NCBI RefSeq assembly: GCF_010499255.1
Contig: NZ_JAAGRN010000006.1
Span: 124,001-188,000, forward strand
Direction: 5' to 3'
DNA: 64,000 nt
Source: Sheuella amnicola
GTDB taxonomy: Bacteria > Pseudomonadota > Gammaproteobacteria > Burkholderiales > Burkholderiaceae_B
Shown here: positions 46,594 through 56,769 of the stretch, in pieces
Layout of the letters: the number at the start of each line of letters is the position of its first letter
How positions within the stretch are numbered: the first letter of the stretch is position 1
Position numbers and translations under genes: made by a program
The notes under the pieces: generated by a model
The model's input: the letters and a program-made list of their open reading frames with translations, nothing else
The model's database searches: none
Told to the model about the DNA's origin: nothing

Positions 46594-47679
46594 TTACTGC
46601 GCAGGGTAAGAGCCCAAGACCTTGAAGAATGCACACTTCTGTTCGAGTGCGGTCAACGCATTCTTAACGCGCGCATCTTCGCAATGTCCTTCGATATCGA
46701 CGTAGAAGTAGTATTCCCATTGCCCGGTGCGTGCGGGACGCGATTCGAACCGCGTCATCGACACTCCGTTTTCGGATAAGGGGGAAAGCATCTCGTACAC
46801 TGCCCCGGCGCGATTGGGCACAGCCAAAATCAAACTGGTCTTGTCGCGACCACTCGGCAATGTCGGGATATGGCCAATGGCAAGGAATCTGGTGCGGTTT
46901 TGCGGATCATCCTGAATACCGGCGGCAATCATGTTCAGGCCCCAGGTTTCAGCTGCGGCATCGCTTGCGATCGCAGCGACGGTCGGATCCTGAGACGCGA
47001 TTCGTGCGGCTTCGGAATTGCTGGATACGGGTTCACGCGGCAGATTGGGATGATTGCGACTAAGCCATCCCTGACACTGAGCCAAAGCCTGAGGATGCGC
47101 AAGCACACGCGTCACGCCATTCAAATCAGGATTCAATGCCAACAGGCAATGACGAATCGGAATCGAACGCTCACCGATGATTTTCAGGGGCGATCCCAAC
47201 AGCAGATCCAGCGTGCGGTTGACAGCACCTTCAGTGGAATTTTCGACGGGCACCATACCGACATTTGCGGCTCCGGCTTCGACAGAACGGAAAACCTCAT
47301 CAAACGAAGGACATGGCACGCCCGTCACGGCATGCCCAAAATGAAGCAAAGCAGCCTGCTCGGAGAACGAACCGACCGGACCGAGAAATGCAACAGCCAA
47401 CGCCTGCTCAAGACCGCGACATCCGGATATGATTTGCGTCCAGACAGCCTCTACCCCTTCAGACGGAAAAGGTCCGCGATTTTTTGCCTGTAACTGACGA
47501 ATCACCTGAGATTCACGCTCAGGGCGCAACACCGGCCCCTCGGCATGAAAAGCATGCTTGACCTCGCCGACTTGCTGCGCAGTTTTGGCGCGCTGATTCA
47601 GCAGATCAAGAATTTCAGCATCAATCTGATCGATACGATCCCGCAAAGGGATCAACTTTGCTTGTAATGACTCATCCAT
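46594..47679 (-). CDS. pheA: Bifunctional chorismate mutase/prephenate dehydratase
   Basis: A 361-residue P-protein making phenylpyruvate from chorismate. An AroQ-type mutase domain ([20 protein letters not shown], about 8-90) is followed by the dehydratase domain ([16 protein letters not shown], and NRTRFLAIG) and a C-terminal ACT domain whose ESRP motif binds phenylalanine for feedback inhibition. The ATG at 47679 overlaps the serC stop by 8 bases, better than a start 10 codons upstream inside serC. Confidence 0.95.
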   Translation of the reverse strand: MDESLQAKLIPLRDRIDQIDAEILDLLNQRAKTAQQVGEVKHAFHAEGPVLRPERESQVIRQLQAKNRGPFPSEGVEAVWTQIISGCRGLEQALAVAFLGPVGSFSEQAALLHFGHAVTGVPCPSFDEVFRSVEAGAANVGMVPVENSTEGAVNRTLDLLLGSPLKIIGERSIPIRHCLLALNPDLNGVTRVLAHPQALAQCQGWLSRNHPNLPREPVSSNSEAARIASQDPTVAAIASDAAAETWGLNMIAAGIQDDPQNRTRFLAIGHIPTLPSGRDKTSLILAVPNRAGAVYEMLSPLSENGVSMTRFESRPARTGQWEYYFYVDIEGHCEDARVKNALTALEQKCAFFKVLGSYPAQ

Positions 47680-48805
47680 GCGTACGCTCGAAATCTTTGA
47701 GGTAATCAATCAATGCCTGGACACCAGCCATCGGCATCGCATTGTAAATGGAGGCGCGCATTCCACCGACACTCTTATGCCCCTTTAACTGCATCAAGCC
47801 TCGCGCTTCGGCTCCTTTAAGAAACTCGGCATCCAGCGATGCGTCATTCAAAAAGAAAGGAGCATTCATGCGCGAGCGGGCAGACACTTCGACAGGAACT
47901 CGATAAAAATCGCTACGATCAAAAAAGCCATACAACGCTTGCGCCTTGGCGATATTCTGCTTTTCGAGAGCCGCCACTCCTCCCTGTTGCAATACCCACT
48001 TGAATACCAATCCGGCGATATAAATCGCATAGGCGGGTGGCGTATTGAACATGGAGCGTTCGGCAGCCACATTGGCATAGTTAAACGCAGAGGGGCAAAT
48101 CGGCAAAGCATGTCCGATCAAGTCACGGCGTACGATCACAATCGTCACGCCTGCCGGGCCGGCATTTTTCTGCGCACCGGCAAAAATCATTCCGGTTTTG
48201 GATACATCCATAGGGCGCGACAAAAAATGTGAAGAGGCGTCTACCACCAATGGCACGCCGGGCGCGCCTAAATCAGCCGTGTTCGGCCAATCCATGGTTT
48301 CGACGCCACCGATGGTTTCATTACTGCAGATATGCAAATAAGATGCGTCTTTGCGCACTTGCCAAGACGATAACGGCGGGACCCACGTCCAGGGGTCGTA
48401 CTGTTTGCCATTGATTTGCGTCGTTTCACCACCGGATGCGGCAATGTGAGCATCACCATATCGCAAACATTCTTTCTGTGACTTGACCGACCAAATTCCG
48501 GTCAACACAAAATCAGCCTTGTGCTGCGGGTTTAAACCCAACAGATTCATCGGAATGATGGCATTTTCTGCAGATGCGCCACCTTGCATGAACAACACCG
48601 CATAATCATCCGAAATCCCCACCAGACGACGTAAATCGTCTTCAGCCTCAGTGCAGATCTGAACAAATTGTTTGCCGCGATGGCTCATTTCCATCACGGA
48701 CATACCGCTGCCATGCCAATCAAGCATCTCTGCAGCGGCTTGTTGCAACACGGCTTCTGGCATGGCCGACGGCCCGGCAGAAAAATTCCAGGGGCGCGTC
48801 GTCAT
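47672..48805 (-). CDS. serC: Phosphoserine aminotransferase
   Basis: A 377-residue class V PLP aminotransferase of serine and pyridoxal phosphate synthesis. It starts with [17 protein letters not shown], the SerC signature, and the PLP Lys is in [16 protein letters not shown] (about 195). It starts one base after the gyrA stop and overlaps pheA by 8 bases, so the supra-operon is continuous from gyrA onward. Confidence 0.96.
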   Translation of the reverse strand: MTTRPWNFSAGPSAMPEAVLQQAAAEMLDWHGSGMSVMEMSHRGKQFVQICTEAEDDLRRLVGISDDYAVLFMQGGASAENAIIPMNLLGLNPQHKADFVLTGIWSVKSQKECLRYGDAHIAASGGETTQINGKQYDPWTWVPPLSSWQVRKDASYLHICSNETIGGVETMDWPNTADLGAPGVPLVVDASSHFLSRPMDVSKTGMIFAGAQKNAGPAGVTIVIVRRDLIGHALPICPSAFNYANVAAERSMFNTPPAYAIYIAGLVFKWVLQQGGVAALEKQNIAKAQALYGFFDRSDFYRVPVEVSARSRMNAPFFLNDASLDAEFLKGAEARGLMQLKGHKSVGGMRASIYNAMPMAGVQALIDYLKDFERTHG

Positions 48806-48806
48806 A

Positions 48807-51443
48807 TCAGGATTCCGATGCGGACTCGTCGGTGGTGTCCGTTCCGGTTACATCGCTTTCGGTATCTTCGCCATCCGCATCGCTTTCAACGACTCGACGC
48901 ACACCTGAGAGCATGCTGCCATCGTCCACATTGATCAAGGTCACGCCTTGCGTGGCGCGACCCATCTCGCGAATTTCGGCAACCCGTGTACGCACGAGGA
49001 CGCCACCGGTGGTAATCAGCATGATCTCATCCGTGGAGTTGGCCAAAACAGCTCCAACCACTTTACCGTTGCGCGCCGAGGTCTGGATGGCGATCATGCC
49101 CTTGGTGCCACGACCATGACGCGTGTATTCGGTAATCGGCGTACGCTTTCCAAAGCCGTTTTGCGTCGCGGTCAACACGGTTTGCGACTCGTCTCCGGAC
49201 ACCAGCATCGCGATCACGGACTGACCTTCCTCAAGCATCATACCTCGGACACCGCGGGCGTTACGTCCCATCGGACGCACATCGTTCTCGTCAAAACGCA
49301 CGGCCTTTCCGGAATCCGAGAACAGCATGACATCATGCTTGCCATCTGTCAGTTCGGCTCCAATCAGGAAATCACCTTCATCCAAGTCGACCGCGATAAT
49401 GCCGGCCTTACGAGGATTGGAGAAGTCAGACAACGGGGTCTTCTTCACAGTTCCACGCGAGGTAGCCATGAATACGGTCTGCACATCACTGAATTCCTTG
49501 ATCGGCAGAACGACCGTAATCTTCTCTCCGTCGACCAACGGGAACATATTGACGATCGGCTTGCCGCGCGAGCTGCGCGTACCTTGCGGCACTTCCCATA
49601 CCTTGAGCCAATACACACGGCCACGGTCCGAGAAACACAACAAATAATTGTGGGTATTCGCCACGAACAACTGGTCGATCCAGTCGTCTTCTTTAGTCGC
49701 CGCAGCCTGCTTACCGCGACCGCCACGACGCTGCGCGCGGTACTCGGACAACGGCTGGCTCTTGATGTAGCCGGCATGCGAAAGCGTCACGACCATATCG
49801 GCAGGCGTGATCAAATCCTCGGTGTCGAGCTCGGTCGCATTCAGTTCGATGTCCGAGCGACGGGTATCCTTAGCGTTGGTCGAGAATTCGGTCTTGATTG
49901 CCTGTAGTTCATCGCCGATGATCGCAGTGATACGCTCGGGCTTGGCCAGAATATCCAGCAGATCGGAAATCATATCCATGACGGACTTGTATTCGCCAAC
50001 AATTTTGTCCTGCTCAAGGCCGGTCAGGCGTTGCAAGCGCATGTTCAGGATTTCCTGAGCCTGCGTCTCGGACAAGCGATACAAACCATCACCTTGCAAA
50101 CCGAATTTATCCGGAAGATTATCAGGACGATACGCAGCGCGACCGCCTACCGCTTGCGCATCCGCACGCGACAGCATTTCGCGCACAAGGGATGAATCCC
50201 ATGCCTTGTCCATCAAGTCCTGACGCGCAACGGGTGGGGTCGGAGCAGCCTTGATGATCGCGATGAATTCATCAATATTGGCCAACGCTACGGCAAGGCC
50301 CTCGAGCACATGTCCGCGTTCCCGTGCTTTACGCAACTGGAATACTGTTCGACGCGTGACAACCTCGCGGCGGTGGGACAGGAAGTATTCCACCATCTGC
50401 TTGAGATTGAGCAGACGAGGCTGCCCATCCACCAGCGCAACCAGGTTCATGCCGAACGTGTCTTGCAACTGCGTATGCTTGTACAGGTTGTTCAGTACAA
50501 CCTCCGGTACCTCGCCGCGCTTGAGTTCGATGACCAGACGCATGCCGTCCTTATCGGACTCGTCACGAATATCGGAGATGCCTTCGATCTTCTTGTCGTT
50601 AACAAGCTCGGCGATGCGTTCTTGCAGAGTCTTCTTGTTGACTTGATAAGGCAAGGCATCGACCACGATCTGCTGTCGATTGCCCTTCTCCATATCTTCG
50701 AAGTGGGTTTTGGCGCGCATGATGACGCGACCACGCCCGGTGCGATAACCTTCACGCACGCCAACGATGCCGTAAATGATGCCGCCGGTCGGAAAATCGG
50801 GTGCGGGGATCAGTTCGATCAGCTCATCAACCGAGCAACCAGGATTGCGCAAGCAATACAGACAGCCATCCACCACCTCAGCCAGATTGTGCGGGGGAAT
50901 ATTAGTTGCCATACCCACGGCGATACCCGAACTTCCGTTGACCAGCAGATTGGGAAGCCGAGACGGCAGCAACAGCGGTTCGTTTTCGCTACCGTCGTAG
51001 TTGGGCCCGAAATCAACGGTTTCCTGGTCGATATCGGTAAGAAGCTCGTGAGCGATTTTGGCCAGACGGATTTCGGTGTAACGCATCGCCGCTGCGCTGT
51101 CACCGTCAACTGAACCAAAGTTACCCTGACCGTCAACCAGCATATAGCGCAGGGAAAAGTCCTGGGCCATACGCACGATGGTGTCGTATACAGCCTGGTC
51201 GCCGTGGGGATGGTATTTACCGATCACATCACCGACGATACGCGCGGACTTCTTGTAGGCGCGGTTCCAGTCGTTATTCAATTCATGCATCGCATACAAG
51301 ACGCGGCGATGCACAGGCTTCAGACCATCCCGGACATCCGGGAGGGCGCGCCCGACGATCACGCTCATTGCGTAATCGAGATAACTGCGGCGCATTTCTT
51401 CTTCCAGTGAGATCGGAAGAGTTTCCTTGGCAAAGGAATCCAT
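48807..51443 (-). CDS. gyrA: DNA gyrase subunit A
   Basis: An 878-residue topoisomerase subunit that cuts and rejoins DNA. The active-site Tyr is in [14 protein letters not shown] (about 122). Numbering of the N-terminus equals that of E. coli; in the quinolone region ([14 protein letters not shown]) residue 83 is Gln where E. coli has Ser, while Asp87 is kept. The C-terminal beta-pinwheel has the GyrA box QRRGGRGK. The acidic Asp/Glu/Ser-rich tail is about 25 residues. A possible minus-strand -10 box TAGAAT lies at 51511-51506. Confidence 0.97.
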   Translation of the reverse strand: MDSFAKETLPISLEEEMRRSYLDYAMSVIVGRALPDVRDGLKPVHRRVLYAMHELNNDWNRAYKKSARIVGDVIGKYHPHGDQAVYDTIVRMAQDFSLRYMLVDGQGNFGSVDGDSAAAMRYTEIRLAKIAHELLTDIDQETVDFGPNYDGSENEPLLLPSRLPNLLVNGSSGIAVGMATNIPPHNLAEVVDGCLYCLRNPGCSVDELIELIPAPDFPTGGIIYGIVGVREGYRTGRGRVIMRAKTHFEDMEKGNRQQIVVDALPYQVNKKTLQERIAELVNDKKIEGISDIRDESDKDGMRLVIELKRGEVPEVVLNNLYKHTQLQDTFGMNLVALVDGQPRLLNLKQMVEYFLSHRREVVTRRTVFQLRKARERGHVLEGLAVALANIDEFIAIIKAAPTPPVARQDLMDKAWDSSLVREMLSRADAQAVGGRAAYRPDNLPDKFGLQGDGLYRLSETQAQEILNMRLQRLTGLEQDKIVGEYKSVMDMISDLLDILAKPERITAIIGDELQAIKTEFSTNAKDTRRSDIELNATELDTEDLITPADMVVTLSHAGYIKSQPLSEYRAQRRGGRGKQAAATKEDDWIDQLFVANTHNYLLCFSDRGRVYWLKVWEVPQGTRSSRGKPIVNMFPLVDGEKITVVLPIKEFSDVQTVFMATSRGTVKKTPLSDFSNPRKAGIIAVDLDEGDFLIGAELTDGKHDVMLFSDSGKAVRFDENDVRPMGRNARGVRGMMLEEGQSVIAMLVSGDESQTVLTATQNGFGKRTPITEYTRHGRGTKGMIAIQTSARNGKVVGAVLANSTDEIMLITTGGVLVRTRVAEIREMGRATQGVTLINVDDGSMLSGVRRVVESDADGEDTESDVTGTDTTDESASES

Positions 51444-51846
51444 ATAGTTCGCGGTAAAAGACAGCGGTTGATCACCCCGGTTCGGGGGCTAAAGGTCAAC
51501 CTCGAATTCTACACCGACCCCTGCCTTTGTATGTTGCGCGAAATCCCCCTTTATATGTATACACTGGTGAACTATGACAGTTCGCGTCATATATCAGCCG
51601 CAAGGCGGACTACCTGGATCAATTCGACACTTCAAACTGAGCACAATTGAGTCCGAATGTAAATGGTGCAAAAAACTGACACTTGAGGATCAAATCAAGT
51701 CAGCTTGTTGCCAAAAACCAACATGAAACAGCCTTTAAACGTAGAAATGCTGATATCCATGCCCCTGTGACGCCATAAGAAAGACAAAAGTTCACTAAAT
51801 GCCTTAAGATTCGTTCAGCACGCAGGAAACAATGTTGGTAATTTCT
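51444..51846. other. Divergent gyrA-ompA spacer without a gene
   Basis: I see no credible coding sequence in this stretch. It holds the likely gyrA promoter (-10 TAGAAT on the minus strand at 51511-51506) and the region upstream of the ompA promoter. A small dyad GAACT-ATGAC-AGTTC lies near 51572-51586. Short open frames here have no Shine-Dalgarno and no recognisable sequence. Confidence 0.5.
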
Positions 51847-51875
51847 TTGAGGTTGCCACTGGGTGTTGATATACT
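51847..51875 (+). promoter_or_regulatory. ompA promoter
   Basis: TTGAGG (51847-51852) and TATACT (51870-51875) are 17 bases apart, a good sigma-70 match. Transcription would begin near 51882, giving a leader of about 85 bases, plausible for a regulated and stable ompA mRNA. Confidence 0.65.
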
Positions 51876-51966
51876 TGCCCTGTTTTCTGAATGGTTTATT
51901 TTTTTATTTGCGGCGGGGGTTCGCTGCGAGTCACTTATCCAGCTTCAAGCTCAAACGAGGAGAAAC

Positions 51967-52542
51967 ATGAACAAACCCTCCAAATTCGCTCTGGCACTCG
52001 CCTTTGCTGCCATTACGGCAACCGGCGCAGCTTCCGCGCAAACGGTAGACAATTGGAAGAACGGCTCAAACGAGCTCATTTGGAAGAACGGTACCAATGA
52101 GCTCTGCTGGCGCGATGCATTCTGGACACCTGCTACGGGTGCTCAGGGTTGCGATGGCGTTGCTAAGCCAGTTGCTGCCAACCCAATGGCTGACAAGATT
52201 TCGATCAAAGCTGAAGCCCTCTTCGACTTTGACAAAGCTATCGTCAAACCAGAAGGCAAGAAGCTGCTTGACCAGGTTGTCGCTCAGACCCAGGCCATCA
52301 AGCTCGAGACCATCATTGCTGTTGGCTACACCGACTCGATCGGTACGGTTGACTACAACATCAAGCTGTCACAGCGTCGCGCTGCTGCAGTTAAGGCCTA
52401 CTTGGTTTCGAAAGGTATCGATCCTAACCGTGTGACCACGGAAGGTAAAGGTAAGTCGAACCCAGTTGCTGACAACAAAACAGCTGCTGGTCGCGCCAAG
52501 AACCGCCGCGTTGAAGTCGAAATCATCGGCAGCAAGAAGTAA
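51967..52542 (+). CDS. ompA: OmpA family outer membrane protein
   Basis: A 191-residue protein with a signal peptide (cleaved after AASA, about residue 26), a short WKNG-rich segment, and a C-terminal OmpA peptidoglycan-binding domain (LFDFDKAIVKPEG, VGYTDSIGT, NRVTTEGKGKSNPV, NRRVEVEI). There is no eight-stranded barrel, so it is a small periplasmic/outer-membrane anchor as in Bordetella. GAGGAGA lies just before the ATG at 51967, which rules out the earlier in-frame start. Two 27-base units (WKNGSNELI, WKNGTNELC) follow each other at 52054-52107. Confidence 0.93.
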   Translation: MNKPSKFALALAFAAITATGAASAQTVDNWKNGSNELIWKNGTNELCWRDAFWTPATGAQGCDGVAKPVAANPMADKISIKAEALFDFDKAIVKPEGKKLLDQVVAQTQAIKLETIIAVGYTDSIGTVDYNIKLSQRRAAAVKAYLVSKGIDPNRVTTEGKGKSNPVADNKTAAGRAKNRRVEVEIIGSKK

Positions 52543-52590
52543 TTCTTGTTAACGATTAGTGAATAGTGCCTAGGCACTGTTCACATCGAC

Positions 52591-52619
52591 AAAAAGACCT
52601 CGCTTGCGAGGTCTTTTTT
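52591..52619 (+). terminator. Terminator of ompA
   Basis: AAAAAGACCTCGC and GCGAGGTCTTTTT form a perfect stem with a tiny loop, 48 bases after the ompA stop, ending in a T run. Confidence 0.92.
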
Positions 52620-52732
52620 ATTGCTTTTTTTGTTTTCGTTAAAGATTTAGAATCATCCCAGATTGCCGCCTATTTAATGCAATCTTGATTGACACCCCTA
52701 TTTTCCGCCTTTTTAAGAATTAGCTGATTTTT

Positions 52733-53458
52733 ATGTCGCTACACACCCCTACTCCCCCTGCTTCCGGCAATGTTGATCAGGCTGAAATCGATAAATTCAG
52801 TGCATTGGCTTCGCGCTGGTGGGATCCAAACAGCGAATTCAAGCCTTTACACGCAATTAATCCACTGCGTCTGGATTGGATCAAAGAGCTTACAGGTGGG
52901 ATCGCCGGTAAAAACGTCATTGATATCGGTTGTGGCGGAGGCATTCTGGCAGAAAGCATGGCAGTCGCCGGTGCGACAGTCACTGGAATCGATTTAGCCG
53001 AAAAATCACTCAAAGTCGCTAAATTGCACGGACTGGAATCAGGAGTGCCGGTGACTTACCGCAATATCAGTGCCGAGGACATGGCTGCAGAACATCCAGG
53101 ACAATTCGAGATTGTCACTTGCATGGAAATGCTTGAGCACGTACCTGATCCGGGATCCATCGTTCGAGCCTGCTCGACATTGGTCAAACCTGGTGGCTGG
53201 GTGTTTTTTTCCACGATCAACAGAAATCCGAAATCTTTCATGTTCGCAATTGTGGGTGCCGAATATATCTTGCGCCTGCTCCCACGCGGCACGCACAGCT
53301 GGAAAAATTTTATCCGCCCGAGCGAACTGGCCACATCAACCCGTGATGCGGGACTGGAACCAGTCGATATGCGTGGCATGGGTTACAACCCGATCACCGA
53401 GCACTATTCACTGAATCACGACACTAGCGTCAACTACCTGATGGCAACACGCAAATGA
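52733..53458 (+). CDS. ubiG: Ubiquinone biosynthesis O-methyltransferase
   Basis: A 241-residue SAM-dependent methyltransferase doing both O-methylations of ubiquinone synthesis. Typical parts are [19 protein letters not shown] (about 21-39), the SAM motif [16 protein letters not shown] (about 61) and EMLEHVPDP. The C-terminal block [18 protein letters not shown] identifies UbiG. It overlaps gph by 4 bases. Confidence 0.96.
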   Translation: MSLHTPTPPASGNVDQAEIDKFSALASRWWDPNSEFKPLHAINPLRLDWIKELTGGIAGKNVIDIGCGGGILAESMAVAGATVTGIDLAEKSLKVAKLHGLESGVPVTYRNISAEDMAAEHPGQFEIVTCMEMLEHVPDPGSIVRACSTLVKPGGWVFFSTINRNPKSFMFAIVGAEYILRLLPRGTHSWKNFIRPSELATSTRDAGLEPVDMRGMGYNPITEHYSLNHDTSVNYLMATRK

Positions 53459-54120
53459 GCGCACTTGTTTTGTTTGATTTTGACGGGACTTTGGCAGATA
53501 CCGCGCCGGATTTAGCCGCTGCGGCAAACAAGCAACGCATGCGTCGCGGCCTTGAACCGTTACCGGTCGATATTTTGCGCCCTTATGCTTCCGCTGGTGC
53601 ACGCGGCTTGCTGCGCTGCGCATTGGACATGGCGACTGACCATCCTGAATACGAAGCGACACGCGTACAGTTTTTGAAAGACTATGAAGCGGCGATGACA
53701 GTCGATACCAGCTTATTTGATGGAGTGCCGGAGCTGTTGTCACAAATCAAATCCGAAGGCATGAAGTGGGGAATCGTCACTAATAAGGTGACCTACTTGG
53801 CGGCACCAATCGTTCAAGCACTTGGTCTGGCGGATGATTGCGCCGTCCTAGTCTGCGGTGATACGACTGCGCACGCCAAACCACATCCGCTTCCGCTTCT
53901 GCATGCCGCATCACAAGCCGGTTTTGATATCGAACGCTGCATGTATGTGGGCGATGACATTCGTGACATTCAGGCCGCCAAAGCTGCCGGCATGCCTTCA
54001 ATCGCAGCCGCCTATGGCTATTGCGGACCTGATCATCCGGTTGAAACCTGGCAGGCGGACCACTGTGTTCAATCAGCGCGCGAGATGTGGCCGGCTATTC
54101 GGAAGTTAGTCCGCCAATGA
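53455..54120 (+). CDS. gph: Phosphoglycolate phosphatase (HAD family)
   Basis: A 221-residue HAD hydrolase starting [20 protein letters not shown] (nucleophile Asp in DFDGT), with IVTNK (motif II), KPHPLPL (Lys, motif III) and YVGDDIRDI (motif IV). Coupling to ubiG is standard in this group of bacteria. Gph clears 2-phosphoglycolate from DNA repair or metabolism; related HAD enzymes in this position can have other sugar-phosphate substrates. Confidence 0.92.
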   Translation: MSALVLFDFDGTLADTAPDLAAAANKQRMRRGLEPLPVDILRPYASAGARGLLRCALDMATDHPEYEATRVQFLKDYEAAMTVDTSLFDGVPELLSQIKSEGMKWGIVTNKVTYLAAPIVQALGLADDCAVLVCGDTTAHAKPHPLPLLHAASQAGFDIERCMYVGDDIRDIQAAKAAGMPSIAAAYGYCGPDHPVETWQADHCVQSAREMWPAIRKLVRQ

Positions 54121-54246
54121 TCGCTATGACGTCAGTTGAAGCCAACTTATTCGCGCAAAACGGACTTGAATTTTTTCATTCTTGCCCTATTTAGGCTGTA
54201 TGACAAAAGTTGTAACCGAAGATTGAACTCTTTTACGATTAAGTTG

Positions 54247-54275
54247 TCTTAACCCTTAGATTGTTCGTCTACAAT
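54247..54275 (+). promoter_or_regulatory. ssrA promoter
   Basis: TACAAT at 54270-54275 is a good -10 box placed 9 bases before the mature tmRNA start. The -35 element is weak (TCTTAA at 54247-54252 with a 17-base spacer). Confidence 0.5.
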
Positions 54276-54284
54276 CCAACTACT

Positions 54285-54646
54285 GGGGCCGATCCGGATT
54301 CGACGTGGGTCGCGACACAGTGCAGGGCATGTCGAGCACCAGTTCGCTCGTAAATCCACTGGAAAACTATAAACGCCAACGACGAGCGTTTCGCTCTGGC
54401 CGCTTAAGCGGTGAGCCGCTGCACTGATTTGTCTTTGGGTCAGGTGGGGTAACCCACAGCAGCGTCATTTACAAGGAATCGGGGTTGTCTGGGTCACACA
54501 GCCAATTCTTAAAACTATGTGAATCGCCAAGGTCCGGCCTGTCGGTTGGCTAAGTCCGAGGTTAAACAAAAAATAAATCGACTACACATGTAGAACTGCC
54601 TGCAGAGGTCTCGCGGACGGGGGTTCAATTCCCCCCGGCTCCACCA
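54285..54646 (+). ncRNA. ssrA: Transfer-messenger RNA (tmRNA)
   Basis: A 362-base tmRNA that rescues stalled ribosomes with SmpB. The 5' end GGGGCCGATCCGG and the 3' end with TTCAATTC T-loop and encoded CCA (54644-54646) form the tRNA-like part. The tag frame at 54375-54407 reads ANDERFALAA and then TAA, the betaproteobacterial tag. The 3' end of ssrA is a common integration site for islands, and the region to the right indeed changes in character. Confidence 0.98.
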
Positions 54647-54655
54647 ATACCGCAC

Positions 54656-54686
54656 ATACCAACCCTTCGGGGTTGGTATTTTTTTG
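54656..54686 (+). terminator. Terminator of ssrA
   Basis: ATACCAACCC (54656-54665) and GGGTTGGTAT (54670-54679) form a perfect 10-bp stem with a TTCG loop and seven T. Confidence 0.95.
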
Positions 54687-55086
54687 CCTACAGATTTGGG
54701 TTCATGCGAGCTCCCGCGGGGTGTTACGGACTGTAGAGAATATGGTTCAGGGCCGTAAAAGGGAGCGTTTTGTCTCTGGGGGCGGAATGTCTCTGAATTT
54801 CACAGCCTTAGATACTGATCGAAGTCCGCAAGTGTCTTATACAAATACTATAAAAATCAATATGTTACTTGCGGACTAAGCGAGTGTTTTTTTATTTAGC
54901 ATTGGTAAGTAAATCGGAGAGCTGTAAAGCTGTGTGGCGTCTGTTGAGACACTCATCTGCTCATAATATTCATCAACAGCATGTTCAAACCTTTATATGT
55001 AAAACTGAATTTGTCTCGCCAAAGAAAACACTTTTTAAACTGGCGAGTATTATGTAAGTAACCAATAATTTTAGGTAGTCCTTCAC
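54687..55086. other. AT-rich spacer between ssrA and lipoprotein genes
   Basis: No credible gene is seen; the short open frames lack ribosome sites and recognisable sequence. It contains a long-range inverted repeat (listed separately), a short duplicated TGTCTCTG (near 54770 and 54789), and must carry the promoter of the lipoprotein operon that starts at 55087. Confidence 0.5.
54823..54877. repeat. 11-bp perfect inverted repeat flanking AT-rich core
   Basis: AGTCCGCAAGT (54823-54833) is mirrored by ACTTGCGGACT (54867-54877) around 33 bases that are almost all A and T. After the right arm GCGAGTG and a run of T follow. It may be a regulatory dyad, a terminator-like hairpin or the trace of a recombination site at the island border. 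Confidence 0.6.
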
Positions 55087-56064
55087 ATGAAAACATTTCG
55101 TTTGTGTTTGCTGCTAACAGCAATGGCGTTTGTTTCGGGGTGTGCTGTACAAACACCACCAATCGCGCAAAAAGAAGCCCCACAATCAGCACAAGCACAA
55201 AGGGAAGCTCAAGCTGCCGTCAAGGCTCAGGCGCCAGCCACTCCCACCTTAAAACGCAAAATTGCTCTTGGTCGAGTGACCAACGAAACCGTCTACGGTC
55301 GATCGCTTCTTCGAGACCAATTCAACGACCCACTCGGAAAACAAGTCACTGACATGATGAGTAAGGCTCTTACAGAGTCTGGTGCCTACTTGGTGTTTGA
55401 GCGCCCTGATATTGGACGAGTTCAGAGCGAGAGCCAATTAACTGGATCAAAATTGAATCTGATTGGTGTTGATACCCTGATTGTTGGATCACTTACAGAA
55501 TTTGGTCGAAAAACGGTAGGTCAGAGCGGTTTTGTATCTGCTAGCAAAAAACAAGTCGCCTTTGCCAAAATTGATATACGGTTGGTAGACACCAGCAACG
55601 GACATGTTTACTTTGCCACGTCAGGCGCCGGCGAAGCATCTAATGAAGCTTCTTCCACCTTTGGCTTCGGCTCAAGAGCCGATTACGATGGAACACTAGG
55701 AGATGCAGCTATCAGTCAAGCCGTCGGTGATGCCATCAGCAAGATGACCATGGAAATCAACACCAAGCCTTGGCAAACTTATATTCTAAAAGCTGAAGGT
55801 TCTCGCATTTTCATTGGCGGAGGCAAGAGTCAAGGCATCAAGCCCGGTATGACATTTTCAGTTCTGACAGCAGGCGAAACTATTAAATCACCTCAAACTG
55901 GCGCCAACATTACATTGCCAGGGCAAGCGATTGCGACGATTAGGGTGGACTCCTTGTTTGGGGAGGGTGAACTCAACGAAGGATCTGTAGCCAGCGTCGT
56001 CAGCGGCTCGATTGGAAATAAAAAAATTCGCGACATGGTGATACGCTTTGATGGAGCGCAATAA
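55087..56064 (+). CDS. CsgG-like outer membrane lipoprotein
   Basis: A 325-residue lipoprotein: signal peptide with lipobox FVSGC (Cys about 19), then a Gln/Ala-rich linker to about 55, then a CsgG-type domain (KIALGRVTNET, GAYLVFERPDIGRVQSE, GVDTLIVGSLTEFGRK, AKIDIRLVDTSNGHVYF). CsgG forms secretion pores in curli systems, but no curli genes are here. A separate C-terminal domain from about 225 (RIFIGGGKSQGIKPGMTFSV) resembles the stress-response beta domain seen in such lipoproteins. First gene of a four-gene lipoprotein operon; the next begins 2 bases later. Confidence 0.82.
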   Translation: MKTFRLCLLLTAMAFVSGCAVQTPPIAQKEAPQSAQAQREAQAAVKAQAPATPTLKRKIALGRVTNETVYGRSLLRDQFNDPLGKQVTDMMSKALTESGAYLVFERPDIGRVQSESQLTGSKLNLIGVDTLIVGSLTEFGRKTVGQSGFVSASKKQVAFAKIDIRLVDTSNGHVYFATSGAGEASNEASSTFGFGSRADYDGTLGDAAISQAVGDAISKMTMEINTKPWQTYILKAEGSRIFIGGGKSQGIKPGMTFSVLTAGETIKSPQTGANITLPGQAIATIRVDSLFGEGELNEGSVASVVSGSIGNKKIRDMVIRFDGAQ

Positions 56065-56066
56065 AA

Positions 56067-56396
56067 ATGATTAAAAAATCTCTCAAATTTTTAATGCTCG
56101 CTTTCATCTCGTGTACGGTTTTATCTGCATGCACACAGTGGCCTACCGAAAAGCGTAGCACTGTAGATACAAGACCAGGGATTTCTTTTAAAGCCCCAAA
56201 TGATGCAATGCTAGATGCAACGGTGAAAGTTGATGGTTTGGATGTGGGAGTGGCGCGTAACTACAAAGATGGCGAAGCAGCCCTCAGATTACTTCCTGGA
56301 CCTCACATTATCAGCATTTACCTTGATAACAAAAAAATTATTGAAGAAAAAATCTATGCCGGCGACGGCATCAATCAAACTTTCGTGATTAGGTAA
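56067..56396 (+). CDS. Small lipoprotein, PEGA-like
   Basis: A 109-residue lipoprotein with lipobox VLSAC (Cys about 22). The mature part (ATVKVDGLDVGVARNYKDGE, LRLLPGPHIISIYLDN) looks like a PEGA-type beta domain, based on the VDG-xxxG and LPGPHxI pattern; this is a weak assignment. It sits between the CsgG-like and DUF4810 genes with spacings of 2 and 7 bases, and so probably belongs to the same surface complex. Not part of the usual triad I know. Confidence 0.6.
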   Translation: MIKKSLKFLMLAFISCTVLSACTQWPTEKRSTVDTRPGISFKAPNDAMLDATVKVDGLDVGVARNYKDGEAALRLLPGPHIISIYLDNKKIIEEKIYAGDGINQTFVIR

Positions 56397-56403
56397 TCTT
56401 CGC

Positions 56404-56769
56404 ATGCGCCTTGCTCTGATTCTTTCGCTTGCAGTACTCGTGGGGCTATCTGGCTGCGCGACTAAAAAATACCAATGGAATGATTATGAGCGAAAGCTCT
56501 ATGAAGCCTATAAGGATCCTAGTCAGGTTGAAGCATTAAAAATCAGGCTTGAAGAAACAACTTCAGCACTCGAAGCAAGTGATCAAAAAGTTCCCCCGGG
56601 TCTTTATGCAGAACTTGGCACTCTTTATCTAGAAGAAGGCTCAGTTGATAAGGCAAAGATCTACTACGCAAAAGAAAGAGATGCCTGGCCAGAAAGCAAA
56701 ACGTTGATGGATTCGTTGATCAACAACCTCAACAGCAGAGAAAAGAAATTAGGACAGGATAAAAAATGA
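56404..56769 (+). CDS. DUF4810 lipoprotein
   Basis: A 121-residue lipoprotein with lipobox LSGC (Cys about 18) and the DUF4810 pattern KYQWNDYERKLYEAYKDP followed by a TPR-like helical pair (VPPGLYAELGTLYLEEGSVDKA, KIYYAKERDAWPESK). DUF4810 proteins are regularly found between CsgG-like and DUF799 lipoproteins, as here. The function is unknown; an outer-membrane complex is likely. It overlaps the next gene by 4 bases. Confidence 0.8.
   Translation: MRLALILSLAVLVGLSGCATKKYQWNDYERKLYEAYKDPSQVEALKIRLEETTSALEASDQKVPPGLYAELGTLYLEEGSVDKAKIYYAKERDAWPESKTLMDSLINNLNSREKKLGQDKK

Noticed and set aside
48948-49907. Plus-strand open frame of 319 codons opposite gyrA
   Set aside because: Long shadow of gyrA in the opposite strand; composition rich in His and Arg and no domain.
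54673-54879. Possible small genes after ssrA (also 54869-55057)
   Set aside because: They start inside or just behind the ssrA terminator, have no Shine-Dalgarno and no recognisable sequence.
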